Positions 53,970 through 62,028 of a DNA stretch of 64,000 bases are shown piece after piece. Source of the DNA: Mumia sp050632745 (GTDB lineage: Bacteria; Actinomycetota; Actinomycetes; Propionibacteriales; Nocardioidaceae); the NCBI RefSeq assembly GCF_050632745.1, contig NZ_JBODSD010000001.1:124001-188000 (forward strand). The letters run 5' to 3'. The notes under the pieces were generated by a model that did not search any database, was not told the DNA's origin, and saw nothing but the letters and a program-made list of their open reading frames with translations. The position numbers were made by a program, and so were the translations under genes. The number at the start of each line of letters is the position of its first letter. Positions within the stretch are counted from its first letter, which is position 1.

Positions 53970-54027
53970 GCCGACGGAGAGGCGTCCGGCACCTCGACGG
54001 CGGCGCCGAGCGCTCTTGACCCCGCAG

Positions 54028-54046
54028 TTAGGGTTGCCTGATATGA
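54028..54046 (+). promoter_or_regulatory. IdeR/DtxR-like iron box at the siderophore-interacting protein gene
   Basis: TTAGGGTTGCCTGATATGA matches the consensus TTAGGTTAGCCTAACCTAA at 13 of 19 positions by eye. It overlaps the TAGGGT -10 (54029-54034) and the ATG start itself. A repressor bound here would block both initiation and elongation. The downstream gene's role in iron release supports iron control. Confidence 0.5.
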
Positions 54047-54888
54047 GCATCACGGCACAGCCGGAGTCGTCCGCAGCCAAGGGCCGTCGCGCCCCTCTCA
54101 AGTTCGAGGTCGTCTCCAGCGAGCGGCTCACACGGCACATGCAGCGCGTGGTGCTCGCGAGCCACCAGTTCGACGAGTTCGCCCGGCGGTTCGGAGGCTT
54201 CACCGACTCCTACGTGAAGCTCGTCTTCCTCGCCGAGGGCGTCGACTACCCCGACCCGCTCGACCTCGACTTCGTGCGCCAGTCCTTCCCGCCCGAGGCG
54301 CAGCCGGTCGTCCGCACCTACACGCTGCGCGGGATCGACCTGGAGCACGGCCGCATCACGATCGACTTCGTCGTCCACGGTGACGCCGGCGTCGCGGGGC
54401 CCTGGGCGGCGCGGGCCGAGCCGGGCGACGTCCTGCACGTCAACGGGCCGGGAGGTGCGTACGCGCCGGACCCGACCGCGCCGTGGCACCTCATCGCGGG
54501 CGACGAGGCCGCCCTCCCCGCGATCCAGGCCGCCCTCGAGGCGATGCCGGCCGGCGCACGCGTGCACGCCTACGTGGAGGTCGACGGGCCCGAGGACGAG
54601 CAGCCTGTCGTGTCCGAGGCCGACGTGACCCTCACCTGGCTGCACCGCAACGGTGCTCCGGCGGGATCGACGACGCTGATCGCCGACGCCGTGCGGACCG
54701 ACCTGTGGCCGGAGGGTGCCCCCCACGTGTTCGTGCACGGCGAGTCCGGGCTGCTCAAGCAGCTCCGGTCCTACCTCCTCGCCGACCGCGGCGTCCCCCG
54801 CGAGCGGCTCTCGCTCTCGGGCTACTGGCGTCGCGGCGAGACCGAGGAGGGCTTCCGGGCCTGGAAGAGCACGCAGCCGAAGGCCTGA
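54043..54888 (+). CDS. Siderophore-interacting FAD-dependent reductase (SIP family)
   Basis: A 281-residue ferric-siderophore reductase that frees iron after uptake. The FAD-binding motif VVRTYTLRGID (near residue 90), HGDAGVAGPWAARAEPGDVLHVNGPGG and the C-terminal SGYWRRGETEEGFRAWK segment are typical of SIP/ViuB proteins. ATG 54043 is 8 nt after TAGGGT, suggesting a leaderless mRNA, and the start overlaps an iron-box-like sequence. No siderophore synthesis genes are nearby. Confidence 0.92.
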   Translation: MSITAQPESSAAKGRRAPLKFEVVSSERLTRHMQRVVLASHQFDEFARRFGGFTDSYVKLVFLAEGVDYPDPLDLDFVRQSFPPEAQPVVRTYTLRGIDLEHGRITIDFVVHGDAGVAGPWAARAEPGDVLHVNGPGGAYAPDPTAPWHLIAGDEAALPAIQAALEAMPAGARVHAYVEVDGPEDEQPVVSEADVTLTWLHRNGAPAGSTTLIADAVRTDLWPEGAPHVFVHGESGLLKQLRSYLLADRGVPRERLSLSGYWRRGETEEGFRAWKSTQPKA

Positions 54889-54921
54889 TCCTCCCGCTGG
54901 CAGACGCCGAGTGGGCGGCGC

Positions 54922-56073
54922 TCAGAAGTAGTCGACCATGAACGGCGTCGCGGCGAACGCGGCGTCGAGGAGCGCGTCCTCGCGAGGGTCGCCCCCGTCG
55001 GCCAGGCCCGCGGCACGCAAGGTGGCCACCGGGGTCCCCGCGAACAGCGCGGCGGTCCCGCGCGGACCGAGCGTCAGCCCGCCCGCGCCCTCCTCGCGGC
55101 GCAGGACTCCGCGACCGCCGGACACGGCGAGCGCGAACCGGCCGGACGACCCCTCGTCCAGAGGGTCCGTCAGCACCAGCGGCACCTCGAGGTCGACCCC
55201 GGCGGGGAATCCGCGGGCGTCCACCGCCGCCGGGGCGTCGACGAGACGGAGCATCCACCACTGGGTGGCGTGCACGGAGACCTCGTTGTCGGGCAGCATC
55301 CAGAACACCGGGTCCTGCGGTCCCAGCGCCACGCGGACCGACGCCTGCGTCGAGGAACCGGTGCCGACGAGCCGCCAGAGCGCGCGCATCGTCGTCGACG
55401 AACCCGCCCCGAAGACCTGCACGTCGAAGCGGTCGCGCGCGAACGCGTACGACACCACCCCGTCGTCGGCCAGGTAGGTCAGCATGTCGTCGTCCTCGAG
55501 GTCGACGGTGACCTCGACGGGGTCCCAGTCGAACGGACCGCTGTCCCGCCGGGCCGCGTAGCCGGCGGCGAGGAGGCGGGTGACCTCGGCGGCGTCCGCA
55601 GGGCTGGCCCGCCGCACCGGGACCGCGTCGCCGGACAGCCGCCGGAGGGCGTCCGTCGAGAGGTCGACGACGCGTCGCGTCCCCGCGATCTCGTAGCCGA
55701 CGGCGCGGTACGGCGCGGTGGTCGCGGGGTAGAGGGTCGACACCACGAACCCGAGGTCGCGCGACCGGTCGAGCACGCCGCGCATGAGCGCCGAGCCGAC
55801 CCCGCTCCCGCGGTGCTCGGGCGCCACCACGACGCCGCCGATGCCCGCCATCGGGACCCGGCGGCCGCCCCACCACTGGCCGAAGGCGTTGATCCGCGCC
55901 GTCGCGACGACGGTGCCGCCGTCGTACGCGGCGACCACGCGGTGCTGGTCGATCGCACGCACGACCATCGCCTTCCAGTGGTCGACGTCGCCGGACGAGA
56001 GCGGGCCGAACGAGCGGGACCGGACGTCGAGGGCGGCGTCGAGGTCGTCGGGCGACAGGTCACGGATCTCCAC
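54922..56073 (-). CDS. Eis-like GNAT N-acetyltransferase
   Basis: A 383-residue tripartite acetyltransferase resembling mycobacterial Eis. The N-terminal GNAT domain holds the acetyl-CoA motif VVVAPEHRGSGVGSALMRG, a second GNAT-like fold follows, and a SCP-type C-terminal region ends in MVDYF. The free carboxylate of the terminal Phe is catalytic in Eis, and that terminus is conserved here. Eis proteins acetylate aminoglycosides and protein lysines; the physiological substrate here is unknown. Confidence 0.85.
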   Translation of the reverse strand: MEIRDLSPDDLDAALDVRSRSFGPLSSGDVDHWKAMVVRAIDQHRVVAAYDGGTVVATARINAFGQWWGGRRVPMAGIGGVVVAPEHRGSGVGSALMRGVLDRSRDLGFVVSTLYPATTAPYRAVGYEIAGTRRVVDLSTDALRRLSGDAVPVRRASPADAAEVTRLLAAGYAARRDSGPFDWDPVEVTVDLEDDDMLTYLADDGVVSYAFARDRFDVQVFGAGSSTTMRALWRLVGTGSSTQASVRVALGPQDPVFWMLPDNEVSVHATQWWMLRLVDAPAAVDARGFPAGVDLEVPLVLTDPLDEGSSGRFALAVSGGRGVLRREEGAGGLTLGPRGTAALFAGTPVATLRAAGLADGGDPREDALLDAAFAATPFMVDYF

Positions 56074-56146
56074 GGGCTGAAACTAGTCCGGATGCCGGGC
56101 TACCGTCGAAGGAGTTCTCGGGACGGTACGAGACGAGGAGTCCGTG

Positions 56147-56542
56147 ATGGCCAACAGCATCGTCCACTTCGAGATCCCGTTCGGAGACGGCGAACGCGCT
56201 CGGGCGTTCTACCGGGACGCGTTCGGATGGGAGGTCCAGCACCTGCCGGAGATGGACTACACCATGGTCCAGACCGGTCCCGTCGGCGACGACATGGCGC
56301 CGAGCGAGCCGGGTTTCATCAACGGCGGGATGTTCGAGCGCAGGGAACCGTTCACCGGGCCGGTCGTCACCGTCGGCGTCGACAGCATCGACGACACGCT
56401 CGCGCGGGTCGAGGCGCTCGGCGCCACCCCGGTCGGCCGGAAGGAGGAGGTCGGGGGCATGGGCTTCGCCGCCTACTTCACGGACCCGGAGGGCAACGTG
56501 ATCGGCCTCTGGGAGACCGCGTCGCCGGCGGAGATCGGTTAG
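56147..56542 (+). CDS. VOC-family (glyoxalase-like) protein
   Basis: A 131-residue VOC protein of the CFP30/27 kDa-antigen-like type: IVHFEIPFGDGERARAFYRDAFGWEVQ at the start, then VTVGVDSIDDTLARVEALGATPVGRKEEVGGMGFAAYFTDPEGNVIGLWE. The substrate is unknown. A GAGGAG site precedes ATG 56147; a GTG one codon upstream is also possible. The cupin gene follows after 10 nt. Confidence 0.9.
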   Translation: MANSIVHFEIPFGDGERARAFYRDAFGWEVQHLPEMDYTMVQTGPVGDDMAPSEPGFINGGMFERREPFTGPVVTVGVDSIDDTLARVEALGATPVGRKEEVGGMGFAAYFTDPEGNVIGLWETASPAEIG

Positions 56543-56552
56543 CGTGCGGCCC

Positions 56553-56867
56553 ATGCACGTCATCGAGGTCACCACCACCGACAACATCGAGGGCGCGGAG
56601 TACGGGGCGGGCATCTCGATCATCCAGGAGGACACCGACGTCGAGGGGAGCGGGCCACGCCTGCACAAGCACCCGTACCCGGAGACGTTCGTCATCCACG
56701 CGGGCAGCGCCCTCTTCACCGTCGCCGGCGAGGAGCTGGTCGGGCGTGCGGGGCAGGTCATCGTGGTCCCCGCGGAGACCCCGCACAAGTTCTCGGTGCT
56801 CCCCGGGGGCTACCGCGCGACCCACATCCACGCGAGCGACTCCTTCGAGACCGACTGGCTGGAGTAG
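56553..56867 (+). CDS. Cupin-domain protein
   Basis: A 104-residue single cupin. Metal-ligand pattern HKHPYPETFVIHAGSALFTVAGEEL is the cupin 1 motif with His, His, Glu, and the second motif is PAETPHKFSVLPG. Likely metal binding; enzyme or sensor role unknown. TAGCGT (56540-56545) ends 7 nt before ATG 56553, overlapping the upstream stop codon, so an internal leaderless promoter is likely. Confidence 0.88.
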   Translation: MHVIEVTTTDNIEGAEYGAGISIIQEDTDVEGSGPRLHKHPYPETFVIHAGSALFTVAGEELVGRAGQVIVVPAETPHKFSVLPGGYRATHIHASDSFETDWLE

Positions 56868-56897
56868 CGGTGTGGGGGCGCCGACTACCCTGGTGCC

Positions 56898-59204
<2,307 letters not shown>

Positions 59205-59210
59205 GCGACC

Positions 59211-59711
59211 GTGTTCCCCACGCGTGCGTACCCCCGAGACGCCGAGGCGATCGTCGCGCTGCGCGACGACCTCGCGCGCTGGCAGCTGGGGTCCGGGATC
59301 GCGCAGTGGCAGCCGGGCGAGGTCACGGCGGACATGGTCCGGACCCAGATCGCGGACCAGGAGTGGTTCGTCCTGCGCGACGACGGTGCGATCAGCGCGA
59401 CGGTGCGCGTGATGGAGGACGACCCCAGGATCTGGGACGACCTCGTCGCACCCGGCACCGGTGACGCGCTGTACGTCCACGGGCTGATGGTCCGGCGGAC
59501 CCACCGCGGCCGCGGGCTCGGTGGCGTCATGCTCGACTGGGTGGCCGGGCGCGTCCGTGATGCCGGGCGCGCGACGCTGCGTCTGGACTGCGCGGCGGCC
59601 AACACGGCCCTGCGCGCGTACTACGTCGGCCTCGGGTTCCGCGAGCGGGGCGAGCGGGAATTCCCCGCGCCGTGGAAGACCCTCGCCCGCTTCGAGAAGC
59701 AGGTCGCCTGA
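59211..59711 (+). CDS. GNAT family N-acetyltransferase
   Basis: A 166-residue GNAT: YVHGLMVRRTHRGRGLGGVMLDWVAGR is the acetyl-CoA binding motif and ATLRLDCAAANTALRAYYVGLGFRERGERE the C-terminal module. The substrate is unknown. The GTG start is only 6 nt after the purL stop, so it is probably co-transcribed with purL. Confidence 0.88.
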   Translation: MFPTRAYPRDAEAIVALRDDLARWQLGSGIAQWQPGEVTADMVRTQIADQEWFVLRDDGAISATVRVMEDDPRIWDDLVAPGTGDALYVHGLMVRRTHRGRGLGGVMLDWVAGRVRDAGRATLRLDCAAANTALRAYYVGLGFRERGEREFPAPWKTLARFEKQVA

Positions 59712-59721
59712 GACGTCGGCG

Positions 59722-60111
59722 TCAGCGGGTCGCGCCGGCAAGGTTGTCGTCGCTCCCGGCGGCGAGGTACGTCCCGTGCCCCTCGCGCACGAGCCCGTCG
59801 CGGAAGTGCAGCACCTCGTTGACCAGGCCGCCCTTCTGGTTGCGGTAGTGGATCACGACCGTGTCGAGCCCGGCGTACACGCCGACGACCTCGAAGCGGA
59901 GGTCCGGGATCAGGCGCAGTCCCTCGGTCCAGTACGCGCGGAGCGCCTCCTTGCCCCGCAGGCTGCCGTCGCTGCCCTCGAGGAGCTGTGCGGCCACGGG
60001 AGAGGTGAAGACGACGTCGTCGGCGAAGTGGGCGAGGACGGCCTCGACGTCGTGGGCGTTCCACGCGGCGCACCACTGGTCGGCGAAGGCCCGAGGGTTG
60101 TCCGGTCGCAT
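59722..60111 (-). CDS. SnoaL-like/NTF2-like protein
   Basis: A 129-residue NTF2-fold protein: ADQWCAAWNAHDVEAVLAHFADDVVFTSPVAAQ and LRGKEALRAYWTEGLRLIPDLRFEVVGVY, then NQKGGLVNEVLHFRDGLVREGHGTYLA. Most relatives are small-molecule isomerases or of unknown role. TAGCGT on the minus strand ends 7 nt before the ATG, pointing to a leaderless transcript. It converges on the GNAT gene. Confidence 0.85.
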   Translation of the reverse strand: MRPDNPRAFADQWCAAWNAHDVEAVLAHFADDVVFTSPVAAQLLEGSDGSLRGKEALRAYWTEGLRLIPDLRFEVVGVYAGLDTVVIHYRNQKGGLVNEVLHFRDGLVREGHGTYLAAGSDDNLAGATR

Positions 60112-60133
60112 GGAGGGCACGCTAGCCCAACCC

Positions 60134-60865
60134 TCACCCGTGGGGTCGCTCCACCCGCAGCACCCTCACCGTGGCCGTGAGCCGCTCCGACGGCAGGATG
60201 CCGAGCTCGCGCCCGAGCATGCGTCGGAAGGTGACGTACTCGCGGACGGCCTCTGCACGGTTCCCCTCGGCGATGTGAGCCTCGATGGCGAGCGCCATCG
60301 GGGTCTCCCGCAAGGGCTCGATGTGGTGCGCGAGCTGTGCGGCCCACACCGCGGCGGCGGTCTGACCGTCCTGGAGGGCTTTTCGGGCCGCGGCCTCGAG
60401 GGCCTCCAGCCGCAGCTGCTGCATCCGCTCGCGCGCGAACGCGAGCCAGTCCTCGTCCCACCCCGGAAGAAGCTCGGCGTCGGCCAGGACCCGGGCGACG
60501 TCGTCGGCGTCCTGGGGCGCGCGCATCGTCTCGCGCGCGAACCGTTCGAGGCGTTCGAGGTCGACGCTCACCGACGCGGCGAGGGCGACCGTCGACGGGG
60601 TGATGTCGAGCAGCCCCGGGGCGTGGCAGCGCAGGTGGGTCAGCGACGCCCGCAGGCTGCCGAGGGCGTGGCGCTCGGGGACGTCCGGCCACAGCACGCC
60701 GGCGATGTGGCGACGCGTCTGCTCACCGAGCAGGGCGAGCGACGAGACAACCCGGCGCTCGCGAGGCTTGAGGACGACCGGGCTGCCCTCGTGCTCGAGC
60801 GTCCAGTGCCCGCACAGCGACAGGGCGTAGTCGCCGTTTGCCGCTGCCCCCGTCGTCATCGCCAT
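60134..60865 (-). CDS. SARP-like transcriptional activator (winged helix plus BTAD)
   Basis: A 243-residue regulator. Residues about 14-105 form an OmpR-type winged helix (LKPRERRVVSSLALLGEQTRRHIAGVLWPDVPERHALGSLRASLTHLR) and about 110-240 a bacterial transcriptional activation domain of TPR-like helices (LARKALQDGQ-type and AVREYVTFRRMLGRELGILPS). SARPs activate secondary-metabolite clusters by binding heptamers repeated every 11 bp, and a run of twelve 11-bp repeats lies about 400 bp upstream. ATG 60865 or 60859 may be the start. It lacks the ATPase domain of large SARPs. Confidence 0.85.
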   Translation of the reverse strand: MAMTTGAAANGDYALSLCGHWTLEHEGSPVVLKPRERRVVSSLALLGEQTRRHIAGVLWPDVPERHALGSLRASLTHLRCHAPGLLDITPSTVALAASVSVDLERLERFARETMRAPQDADDVARVLADAELLPGWDEDWLAFARERMQQLRLEALEAAARKALQDGQTAAAVWAAQLAHHIEPLRETPMALAIEAHIAEGNRAEAVREYVTFRRMLGRELGILPSERLTATVRVLRVERPHG

Positions 60866-61017
60866 CGCCCCGCCTCGCACGCACCGTCGGCGTCAGCGCG
60901 ACGTTGCGGTCGTCCCTCAGTCGGACAAACCCGAGACAGATCCGGGAGATGGATGGCCCATGGCCTCAACCACTGTGGCACAAGCCGTGATCATTCCGTG
61001 GCTTGTTTGCGCGACTC

Positions 61018-61221
61018 TCAGCGGACGCGTTCGAGCCAGTTCTCGACCGCCTGGATCGCGCTCGAGCGGGACCGCGTGACGATGACGACGGAGTCGTTTC
61101 CCTGGGTGAACGTGAGGCGCGCGCGGAAGGCCGTCGCGTCCTCCACCCAGGCGGACACGACGAGCACGCTGCCGCGCCCGGCGGGCGGCAGCGTCGCCGG
61201 TGAGAGAGGGACCTCCCCCAT
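61018..61221 (-). CDS. Small protein (67 residues) next to the SARP repeat array
   Basis: A short protein beginning MGEVPLSPATLPPAGRGSVL, followed by a strand-helix pattern (VLVVSAWVEDATAFRARL, then VVIVTRSRSSAIQAVENWLERV). No signal peptide, membrane helix or known domain. The ATG has a GGGGGTGG site about 6 nt upstream on the minus strand. The frame is open further upstream, but there it runs through the repeat array and loses protein character. It is divergent from the small LPARETL proteins, with the array between, so it may belong to the same regulon. Confidence 0.6.
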   Translation of the reverse strand: MGEVPLSPATLPPAGRGSVLVVSAWVEDATAFRARLTFTQGNDSVVIVTRSRSSAIQAVENWLERVR

Positions 61222-61280
61222 GTCGTCCACCCCCTGATTGTCGGCATCGCGGAGCCATGCCGCCAGAGAACCAGCAACAG

Positions 61281-61412
61281 GTCGCACCGCTGTCGCGCCG
61301 CCGTCACGCCCCCGTCGCGGCACCGTCGCGGGCCGGTTGCGGACCGGTTGCGGGCCGGTCGCGCCGTCGTCGCGACGGGGTCGCGCCACGGTCGCGGCGG
61401 GGTCGCACCACA
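61281..61412. repeat. Twelve tandem 11-bp direct repeats (candidate SARP operator array)
   Basis: Units begin exactly every 11 bp at 61281, 61292, 61303, 61314, 61325, 61336, 61347, 61358, 61369, 61380, 61391 and 61402. Each begins GTCGCG or a one-base variant (GTTGCG, GTCGCA, GTCACG), followed by five variable bases. A degenerate unit follows at 61413, and a further GTCGCG at 61425 is one base out of phase. The constant six bases plus variable spacer on an 11-bp period is the classic SARP binding pattern, though usual sites have two to four repeats. The array occupies most of the gap between the divergent small genes. Confidence 0.85.
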
Positions 61413-61492
61413 TCCGAACCATGGGTCGCGAGGGGTGCTCGGGCGGTTCGTACGCCGGGGCCACCACCGGACAGGAGGGGAGGTGACACCAC

Positions 61493-61687
61493 ATGGCAAC
61501 GATGACGATGTCCGAGCTCCGCGAGGAGCACGTCGAGCTGCTTCCCGCACGGGAGACGCTCTTCCACTGGGGCAACAACTGGGCGGGCGTCTACGCGTCC
61601 AACTCGTCGATGGCGCTCAACGCAGCGACGGCCTTCTCGGTCGCGCAGAGCCAGGCGAACCAGGCGATCCAGATCAACCAGGGGTGA
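61493..61687 (+). CDS. LPARETL small protein 1 (candidate precursor peptide)
   Basis: A 64-residue protein. The N-terminal part (TMSELREEHVELLPARETLF) is charged, and the C-terminal part (after HWGNN) is rich in Ala, Asn, Ser and Gln (SMALNAATAFSVAQSQANQA). It shares LLPARETLxHxGxN and an alternating xxALNAA/AVNAA stretch with the next gene. There is no signal peptide. A strong AGGGGAGGTGA ribosome binding site precedes the ATG. A charged leader followed by a small-residue core fits a ribosomally made peptide precursor, but could equally be a structural subunit. Confidence 0.75.
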   Translation: MATMTMSELREEHVELLPARETLFHWGNNWAGVYASNSSMALNAATAFSVAQSQANQAIQINQG

Positions 61688-61727
61688 GGCCGTCCGTCTC
61701 GCCGCAATCGAGAGGAAGTGATGCGGG

Positions 61728-61928
61728 ATGGGCATCGCGCCGTCCGTGCGTCCTGCCGAGCTCCAACGGCAGTCCGCGGCGCTCCTTCCGGCGCGGGAGA
61801 CCCTGTGCCACGGGGGCATCAACGTCGCGCCCGTGGTCGCGGTCAACATCGCGCTGGCAGTGAATGCAGCGAGCATCGCCGCTCACGCCCAGGCTGTCGC
61901 CCTCCAGGGCGTCGGCGTGCGTCAGTGA
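61728..61928 (+). CDS. LPARETL small protein 2 (candidate precursor peptide)
   Basis: A 66-residue paralogue of the preceding gene: PAELQRQSAALLPARETLCH, then GGINVAPVVAVNIALAVNAA and a tail of AQAVALQGVGVRQ. The single Cys directly after LPARETL replaces Phe of protein 1. The C-terminal half is markedly hydrophobic. GAGAGGAAGTGATGCGGG supplies the ribosome binding site. It lies 40 nt after protein 1 and is followed by a strong hairpin before the protease gene. Confidence 0.75.
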   Translation: MGIAPSVRPAELQRQSAALLPARETLCHGGINVAPVVAVNIALAVNAASIAAHAQAVALQGVGVRQ

Positions 61929-61944
61929 GCGAGGCTCCCGCTGG

Positions 61945-61987
61945 GGCGGCGGCAGGTGGGCAACTCCAAGACCCACCTGCCGTCGCC
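61945..61987 (+). terminator. Hairpin after the small-protein genes, possible partial terminator
   Basis: Left arm 61945-61960 and right arm 61972-61987 form a 16-bp stem (one G-U pair) with an 11-nt loop, starting 16 nt after the stop of small protein 2 and ending 41 nt before the protease-ATPase start. It has no T-run. A partial terminator or RNA-processing site here would give more small protein than protease. Confidence 0.65.
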
Positions 61988-62028
61988 TGTTCCCGATCGT
62001 AGTGAGGCCCAGGGACGAAGGACGGACG

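Noticed and set aside
61281..61412. Repeat array considered as CRISPR or as a coding repeat
   Set aside because: Units are 11 bp with no spacers of CRISPR length, and no cas genes are present. 11 bp is not a multiple of three, so it cannot encode a regular peptide repeat.
61200..61505. Plus-strand open frame of 101 codons running through the repeat array
   Set aside because: Its translation is Arg/Pro-rich, has no protein-like pattern, and overlaps the ribosome binding site and start of the first LPARETL gene.
61541..61561. LPARETL considered as a sortase sorting signal
   Set aside because: It is internal, lacks the LPxTG/LAxTG glycine, and is not followed by a hydrophobic helix and basic tail; the proteins have no signal peptide.
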